A DNA stretch of 64,000 nucleotides, taken from assembly GCF_001402915.1 (NCBI RefSeq), contig NZ_CP012945.1:4441501-4505500 (forward strand), written 5' to 3'. Every line of letters begins with the position of its first letter. The first letter of the stretch is position 1. The DNA comes from Devosia sp. A16 (GTDB lineage Bacteria > Pseudomonadota > Alphaproteobacteria > Rhizobiales > Devosiaceae). Shown in pieces: positions 59,348 to 64,000 of this stretch. The notes below the pieces were generated by a model. The model was not told the DNA's origin. It ran no database searches and saw only the letters and a program-made list of their open reading frames with translations. Position numbers and translations under genes: made by a program.

Positions 59348-60118
59348 CTACTGCACCACCGCGAACATCGGGCCGTAGCCACCGTGCCAGGAGAAATCGT
59401 TGCGGCCCAGTTCGGGTTCGTAGAGGCCGACGCCACGGCCGCCATCGAGGAACAGCGCATTGGGGCAGCCGAGCCCGTCGCGGAAGAAGCGGGCGAAGTC
59501 GTGGAAGTTGACGCGCCCCTCGCTCGCGGCGAAGCGCACGCTGCCGCCCTCGCAGACACCGACGCCGCTGCGCCGGGTGCGGTCGGTGGAGCCTTCGATC
59601 AGCGCCGGGTGCAACTGCCCCTCGGCCACCAGCAGCGGCCCCGACTGGGTGGCGAAGACGACCTTGCGCTCGTTGGCGAGAAAGTCCTCGGTGCTGACGA
59701 CACCGGCGCTGTCGGCCGTGAGGTAGAACACCCCGTTGGGCTTCTTGTAGAAATTCGGCACCGGGCCCGAGCTGTGGTCGGGTCCGCGCGTATTGGCGTG
59801 CACCAGTTCCCGCCCGTCTTCGACATAGAGCCCGAGCGGCGCGAAATCCGCCGTGTACATGCCGGCATTCATGGCAAAGCGCAGGGTCTTGCCGCTCTCG
59901 CCCAGCGACTGGGCGAGCGCCGAGAACGAGCGATAGGGCTGCCCGCCGGCATTGCGCCAGAACAGCCGCAACTGCTCGCGCGCCGGATCGACCGTGCACA
60001 CGATATAGCGCGCGCCCTCGAACTCCTCGGGCCCGCAGCTCTGGGCCTCGGCCCTTGCCGGCAGGAGCGGCGCCGCCATCGCCATCGCGGCAATCAGCGC
60101 AAGCACAATAAGCTTCAT
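59348..60118 (-). CDS. Exported phosphodiester glycosidase-family protein (NAGPA-like, DUF2233)
   Basis: The 256-residue product has a signal peptide (MKLIVLALIAAMAMAAPLLP, cleaved near ARAEA) and a phosphodiester glycosidase domain related to the human N-acetylglucosamine-1-phosphodiester enzyme. It shows FAMNAGMYTADFAPLGLYVE (conserved NAGMY), FYKKPNGVFYLT, VVFATQSGPLLVAEGQLHP, RRSGVGVCEGG and NALFLDGGRGVGLYEPEL, the last with the acid-rich substrate site. In bacteria it may cleave sugar phosphodiesters of wall or lipid carriers. GAGG precedes ATG. It stands apart from the signalling unit, with 157 bases between. Confidence 0.88.
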   Translation of the reverse strand: MKLIVLALIAAMAMAAPLLPARAEAQSCGPEEFEGARYIVCTVDPAREQLRLFWRNAGGQPYRSFSALAQSLGESGKTLRFAMNAGMYTADFAPLGLYVEDGRELVHANTRGPDHSSGPVPNFYKKPNGVFYLTADSAGVVSTEDFLANERKVVFATQSGPLLVAEGQLHPALIEGSTDRTRRSGVGVCEGGSVRFAASEGRVNFHDFARFFRDGLGCPNALFLDGGRGVGLYEPELGRNDFSWHGGYGPMFAVVQ

Positions 60119-60179
60119 GACCAGTTCCTCGTTGAGCCTCGGTAGGGCCTAACGCGCGATTCTGGCAGCATTGGCGTTT

Positions 60180-60566
60180 TCAGTCCTCGCTGCGGCCGCT
60201 GCCCTGGCGATCGCGCTCATAGCTGTGCCGGAGCGGGAAGGGCGGCAGCCAGGCTTCGCGGCGGATGGTCCAGAGCTCGTAGCTCGGTCGGAACTGGTCG
60301 GGCGCATCGAAGGCGCCCAGATGCACCTCGATCTCGTCGTCAGAACGCGAGAACACCGACGAGCCGCAGCGCGGGCAGAAATTGCGCCCCTGGTAGTCCT
60401 GAGGCGTGCCCTCGATGGCCACCGCATCGGCCGGAAAGATCGCAAAGGTCCCGAACAGCGAGCCCGAATGCTTCCGGCAATCGAGGCAGTGGCAGATGCC
60501 GGTGCGGTAAGGCTCGCCCGACGTGGTGAGGCGGACATCGCCGCAGAGGCAGGAGGCGGTTGCCAT
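60180..60566 (-). CDS. GFA-family (glutathione-dependent formaldehyde-activating-like) protein
   Basis: The 128-residue protein has the GFA zinc-binding pattern: CLCGDVRL at the start, CHCLDCRKHSGSLFGTFA, and FCPRCGSSVFSRSDD, giving the seven or so cysteines that bind two zinc ions. The family was named for Gfa of Paracoccus, proposed to join formaldehyde to glutathione, although most members have no tested activity. It is cytoplasmic. No other formaldehyde gene is visible nearby. The start at 60566 lies after a purine-rich GGAGCC. Flanked by two exported proteins, it looks monocistronic. Confidence 0.88.
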   Translation of the reverse strand: MATASCLCGDVRLTTSGEPYRTGICHCLDCRKHSGSLFGTFAIFPADAVAIEGTPQDYQGRNFCPRCGSSVFSRSDDEIEVHLGAFDAPDQFRPSYELWTIRREAWLPPFPLRHSYERDRQGSGRSED

Positions 60567-60710
60567 GATGTGGCTCCTTGTGGGCGCCGCACTCGAACGC
60601 GCGGCAACCTCAGGCTAGAGCCAGATCCTGTTTTCGGCGAGGCGGTGAACGCGGGAGGGAAACGGACACGGCACTCGAACGGTCGCCCGCCCGCGCTCAC
60701 CGACGAGGCA

Positions 60711-61040
60711 TCAGCGCGAAGCGATCGACATGGCGTCGCGCATCTTGCCCTTGGGCGCCCACTTGATGGTGACCTTCTCGCCGACCTTGAGCTTGGAGAA
60801 ATCGCACTTTGGGCCGAACTCATAGACGTGCTTGCTGGCCAGGGTGACGGTACAGGCCTTGGCATCGAGCGCCTTGATGGTGCCGCGCGTCAGCTTGAGG
60901 TGGACCGGGGCCGCGACCGTGTGGGCGGTCGGAGCCGCCGGGGCGGCCATGGTGCCGCCGGTGCTGTAGCCGGCCGCCATGGCCGCGGACGAGGCGCTGA
61001 GGGCGGCAACGAGCAGAATAGGGAGGACGAGATTGCGCAT
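60711..61040 (-). CDS. Secreted DUF1344 family protein
   Basis: The 109-residue product has a signal peptide (MRNLVLPILLVAALSASSAA, cleaved near AMA-AG), an Ala/Pro/Thr-rich linker, and a C-terminal DUF1344 domain: RGTIKALDAKACTVTLASKH, VYEFGPKCDFSKLKVGEKVT, IKWAPKGKMRDAMSI. This is a small OB-like beta barrel, frequent in rhizobia and relatives, of unknown role in the periplasm. Two cysteines (KACTV, PKCDF) are present. GGAG lies five bases before ATG. The next 324 bases upstream hold a type B repeat and no gene. Confidence 0.8.
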   Translation of the reverse strand: MRNLVLPILLVAALSASSAAMAAGYSTGGTMAAPAAPTAHTVAAPVHLKLTRGTIKALDAKACTVTLASKHVYEFGPKCDFSKLKVGEKVTIKWAPKGKMRDAMSIASR

Positions 61041-61242
61041 GACAACTCCAATCGGTTACGGCCCGGTCGACCAATCGCCGACCTTTCTGACGGCCGCAGG
61101 AACCCTAGGTCCGGGGGCTTACGCCGCCCTGTCCTCCACCTTACATCCGCGCAAGGTTCGGGCGGCCGTCGCGGCGGGTTCGTTTCGCGATTGGCGTGCA
61201 GGTCAGAAGTACATTTGCCCCACACGCTCCCACCCACCGGCT

Positions 61243-61322
61243 GTCACCCCAGCGAAAGCTGGGGCCCATCTCACAGCCCGCGCCAACCGATAGTTGGGTC
61301 CGCTAGCTTTCGCTGGGATGAC
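61243..61322. repeat. Paired inverted repeat, type B copy 2
   Basis: The left arm GTCACCCCAGCGAAAGCTGG (61243 on) and the right arm ending GGGATGAC (61322) are inverted copies of the sequence found at 18976-19053. The right arm has an insertion (GGGTCCGCTAGCTTTCG where copy 1 reads GGGTCCCAGCTTTCG). It lies in a 324-base gap between the DUF1344 gene and the end of the channel gene; the rest of the gap shows nothing else. Confidence 0.75.
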
Positions 61323-61364
61323 ATCGAGTCCGGGGCGTTCGTTCGCTGACAAGGCGCCGGGCCC

Positions 61365-63446
61365 CTAAAGCCGGATTCCCTTCTCGGCGAGTCCGGCCAG
61401 CATACGGCCATTGAAGGCCCGGGCGATCTCTGGCTGGCGCACCGGCGTGGTGCGGAGCGACCCGCTCACCACCACCGAGCCGGCATTGATCTCGTCGATC
61501 CCCAGATCATGCATGTCGCTGGTGATCGCCTTGGCGAATTTCGGGTCGGCCCTGAGTTCAGTGGCCGCCGTCCGCATCTCGTCGATCACCGCGAGCGGAT
61601 CGACGCCGCTGGGCACGGTGAAGCGCGGTCGCAGCACGCCGAAATTGCGCGAACTGTTCTTCAGCGCCTTGACGGTGGAGAACGGGATCGAGTGCAGCGC
61701 TCCGTCGCTGTCGCGCAGCCGCATGCTCCTCAGCGACAGGCTCTCAACCACCCCGGTGCGATCGCCGGTGCTGATGGTGTCGCCCACGGCGATCGTGTCC
61801 TCGGCGAGGATGAAGAAGCCGGTGATCACATCCTGCACCAGCTGCTGCGAGCCAAAGCTCAGCGCCAGCCCGAACACCCCGGCGCCGGCGATCAGCGGCG
61901 TCACGTCGACCCCGATATTGGCCAGCACGGCAATTCCCCCCAGCACCACGAGCAGGATCAGCACGCCGTTGCGCATCAGCGGCAGCAGCGTCTGCAGCCG
62001 GCTCGAGCGCTGCGCGCCCGGGCGGGCGTTCGGGCCGGGCGCCAGCGTCGTCGCGATCCAGGCATCGAGCGTCACCCAGATCAGCCAGGCCACCGCGACG
62101 ACGGTCGCCGCGGCGAACAGCGGTCCGACGATGACGCGGCCATCGCTGGTGAGCCAGCCCCAGATGTTGAAGCCCCAGACCCCGGCGATGATGATCGCCA
62201 TGGCGGCCAGCGTCAGCGCATCGGCGCCCACCCGCAGCAGCTTGAGGATCTTGCCGGCAACGATCTGGCGCAGCGTATGGCGTTGATAGCGGTAGCGCGG
62301 CGGCGGCGTCGCGGTGGTGAGCCGGTGCAGCCCGGCGATGGTCACCATGCCGACCAGCACCACCGCGAACGACCACAGCATCTGGCTCATCACGTCATTG
62401 TCGCGCTGCCCGGCGAGGAGGCTGAAAATGCTGAGAACAAGGAAGCCATAGGCGACGAGGTGCCAGTGGCGGGCGAGGCGCCGGGTCGCGTTGCGGAGCG
62501 GATTGTCCGAAACCGGCGCACGGGCGGCGGCGCCGAAGATCAGCCGGCCCAGCGCCATCCGGTGGCGCGCAATGAAGGCCAGCATGATGAGCGCGGCGAT
62601 GCAGTTGAGGATCAGCCCGGCAAAGTCGGCCGCCGACCAGCCGACCACCTGCCGCAGCGTCGGCTCGGCATTGAGCGCCGCAAAGGTGGCAAACCCCGCC
62701 ACCGCCAGCCACCACGGATAGAACCGCCGCTGCCCATAGCGGATCAGCCTGACGCTACGGAGGCTCCCAAAGCCCGACAAGGCCGAGGTCGCGAGGTCCG
62801 CCGCCAGCATGGCGAGCAGGATGCCCACCGCAAGGCTGGTGAAACTGGTGCTCGCCACCTTGGGCACCGGCAACAGGCTCGCCAGCACCGCGACCACCAG
62901 CAGCGCCGCCGCCGCCAGCACCACCTTCAGCATCAGCCCCATGGCCAACCGCCGCTTCCGCACGGGCTTCGTCGGCTGCACCAGCCCGCGTGTCACCCGT
63001 CGGATGCCGATGCCGATCCCCGCAACGATCACCAGGCCGGGCAGGGCCCAGCCGATGAACTGCAGCAACTGCCCACTGCTGATCCCGCTCTCCACCCGGC
63101 TGCCGATCTGCGTCCCGGCCTGCGCCAGTTTGCGGTCGATCGGCACGCCGAAGGTGGCGGTGGGCAGTGAGGAGACGAAGTCGTCGGACCAGCGATAGAG
63201 GGCCCCGACCAGACCGGTGCTGGCGCCGCTGTCGGTTTCCTCCGCTGCTGCTGGTGCCGCCGCGTCGGCTGGCGTTGACCGCAGATGCTCGAGCAGCTGC
63301 TCCCGCAGCACCGGATCCTCCAGCACCACAATGAGCCGATCGACGGCCTCGGACGAAGCCGCCGGGGCAGGGGCCGGTTTGGCCTCTTGGGCGAAGGCCC
63401 CACCGATCGACAGCATGACGAAGAAAACGGCAATCAGCTGCTTCAC
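61365..63446 (-). CDS. MscS-family mechanosensitive channel, large form
   Basis: The 693-residue protein should open under membrane tension to release solutes after osmotic downshock. A signal peptide (VKQLIAVFFVMLSIGGAFAQ) and a periplasmic segment (about 21-150) precede roughly ten membrane helices. The conserved MscS part lies at about 520-690: VDVTPLIAGAGVFGLALSFG (pore helix TM3 with its Ala/Gly pattern), QQLVQDVITGFFILAEDTIA and VGDTISTGDRTGVVESLSLR. The C-terminal domain ends in the FNGRMLAGLAEKGIRL stretch. It resembles the larger YbdG/YnaI/MscM-type channels. GTG at 63446 with GGAG nine bases upstream gives a clean signal; longer starts in the same frame do not. Confidence 0.88.
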   Translation of the reverse strand: MKQLIAVFFVMLSIGGAFAQEAKPAPAPAASSEAVDRLIVVLEDPVLREQLLEHLRSTPADAAAPAAAEETDSGASTGLVGALYRWSDDFVSSLPTATFGVPIDRKLAQAGTQIGSRVESGISSGQLLQFIGWALPGLVIVAGIGIGIRRVTRGLVQPTKPVRKRRLAMGLMLKVVLAAAALLVVAVLASLLPVPKVASTSFTSLAVGILLAMLAADLATSALSGFGSLRSVRLIRYGQRRFYPWWLAVAGFATFAALNAEPTLRQVVGWSAADFAGLILNCIAALIMLAFIARHRMALGRLIFGAAARAPVSDNPLRNATRRLARHWHLVAYGFLVLSIFSLLAGQRDNDVMSQMLWSFAVVLVGMVTIAGLHRLTTATPPPRYRYQRHTLRQIVAGKILKLLRVGADALTLAAMAIIIAGVWGFNIWGWLTSDGRVIVGPLFAAATVVAVAWLIWVTLDAWIATTLAPGPNARPGAQRSSRLQTLLPLMRNGVLILLVVLGGIAVLANIGVDVTPLIAGAGVFGLALSFGSQQLVQDVITGFFILAEDTIAVGDTISTGDRTGVVESLSLRSMRLRDSDGALHSIPFSTVKALKNSSRNFGVLRPRFTVPSGVDPLAVIDEMRTAATELRADPKFAKAITSDMHDLGIDEINAGSVVVSGSLRTTPVRQPEIARAFNGRMLAGLAEKGIRL

Positions 63447-63608
63447 GAGGTGGATCTCCGCTTGGTCCGGATCCGGGGGCAGATCCTTGGAATCGAAAGG
63501 CAATGTGCCTTTGCCCCTAGACAAATAAGTTGGCGGCATCGTGCCGCTCAAGCGACCCGACGAGATCGCGGTGACCATCGAGCATCGAGATCGGGCCTCG
63601 GGTACCGA

Positions 63609-64000
63609 TTACGGGAGGGTGTGCCCGGCTGCGCGGAACAGGCGGTACCATTCCTCGCGCGTAAGGGTGATGTCCGAGCCGGCAGCGCTTTCGCGGACGC
63701 GCCCGGGCTTGGTGGTGCCGAGGACAACCTGCAGGTTGGCCGGGTGCCGCGTGATCCAGGCAATGGCGATGCCCATGGGGGTGATGGCGTATTTCTTCGC
63801 CAGTTCGTCCATCACGTCGTTGAGCTCGGCATAGTCCTTGCGATCGCCGATGAACACGCCCTCGAAGAAGCCCTTCTGCACCGGCGACCAGGCCTGCAGC
63901 GTCATGCCCGTTAAGCGCGAATAGTCGAGCAGCCCGATGTCGCGGGAGACCGATTGCTCGAGCCCACCCATGTTGGCGGCAACGCCCTGGGCGAAGAGGT
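63609..64000 (-). CDS. Aldo/keto reductase, C-terminal part (cut by window end)
   Basis: The visible 130 residues are the C-terminal portion of an aldo/keto reductase related to E. coli YdhF, a TIM-barrel NADPH-dependent reductase of carbonyl compounds. The frame stays open to the window end. Seen are LFAQGVAANMGG, GLLDYSRLTGMTLQAWSP (with the AWSP loop), ELAKKYAITPMGIAIAWITR and the cofactor-binding loop LGTTKPGRVRESAAGSDI, ending LTREEWYRLFRAAGH. The N-terminal half with the catalytic Tyr and Lys lies beyond position 64000. It is separated from the channel gene by 162 bases without a gene. Confidence 0.9.
   Translation of the reverse strand, partial: LFAQGVAANMGGLEQSVSRDIGLLDYSRLTGMTLQAWSPVQKGFFEGVFIGDRKDYAELNDVMDELAKKYAITPMGIAIAWITRHPANLQVVLGTTKPGRVRESAAGSDITLTREEWYRLFRAAGHTLP

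Overview
The window is GC-rich, densely coded chromosomal DNA from an alphaproteobacterium, most likely Hyphomicrobiales and perhaps Devosia-like. Supporting signs are the ExoD, DUF1344, DUF2076 and HWE-kinase families, two perfect CtrA-type boxes (TTAA-N7-TTAA), one perfect EcfG-type promoter (GGAAC-N17-CGTT), and two nested palindromes of a type common between genes in this order. The genus is an inference. I saw no rRNA, tRNA, CRISPR array, phage or insertion sequence.

Layout. 1-7.2 kb: end of aspS, a c-di-GMP phosphodiesterase with an upstream CtrA box, maeB, a decayed HEPN/MNT toxin-antitoxin pair, and amn. 7.2-17 kb: small secreted or membrane proteins, a molybdopterin oxidoreductase, exoD, a cell-wall hydrolase, a stress-type gene with an EcfG promoter, a GNAT enzyme, a nucleosidase, a VOC protein and an M20 deacylase. 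17-25 kb: a peptide-type ABC transporter operon ending in an aldehyde dehydrogenase and an SDR enzyme, followed by an alpha/beta hydrolase, a TTC38-like protein and a P1-family peptidase (to 28.3 kb). 28.3-31.3 kb: small enzymes and envelope proteins. 31.2-44.9 kb: a second peptide-type transporter operon with tandem paralogous binding proteins, a class V aminotransferase and a FadR-type regulator, next to an AceE/MdeB-like 2-oxoacid dehydrogenase E1, a divergent Lrp-type regulator and a D-amino-acid-dehydrogenase-like enzyme. 45-53 kb: TerC, SRAP, a luciferase-like oxidoreductase, a CpdA-like phosphodiesterase, ChaC, Nudix and small proteins. 53.3-59.2 kb: four overlapping signalling genes (triple-receiver hybrid kinase, CheR, stand-alone CheB, receiver-HWE kinase). 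59.3-64 kb: a phosphodiester glycosidase, a GFA protein, DUF1344, an MscS channel and a cut-off aldo/keto reductase.

How the parts fit. The two transporter regions suggest an organism that takes up peptides or similar solutes. In the second region the same GTCTGAC-centred sequence lies in the promoter region of the transporter operon and just before the E1 gene. This suggests one regulator ties import and the aminotransferase to oxoacid decarboxylation. The CheR/CheB/kinase cluster has no chemoreceptor or CheA beside it and looks like a sensory pathway separate from ordinary chemotaxis. Paired inverted repeats of two related sequence types occur in several gaps, including inside a transporter operon.
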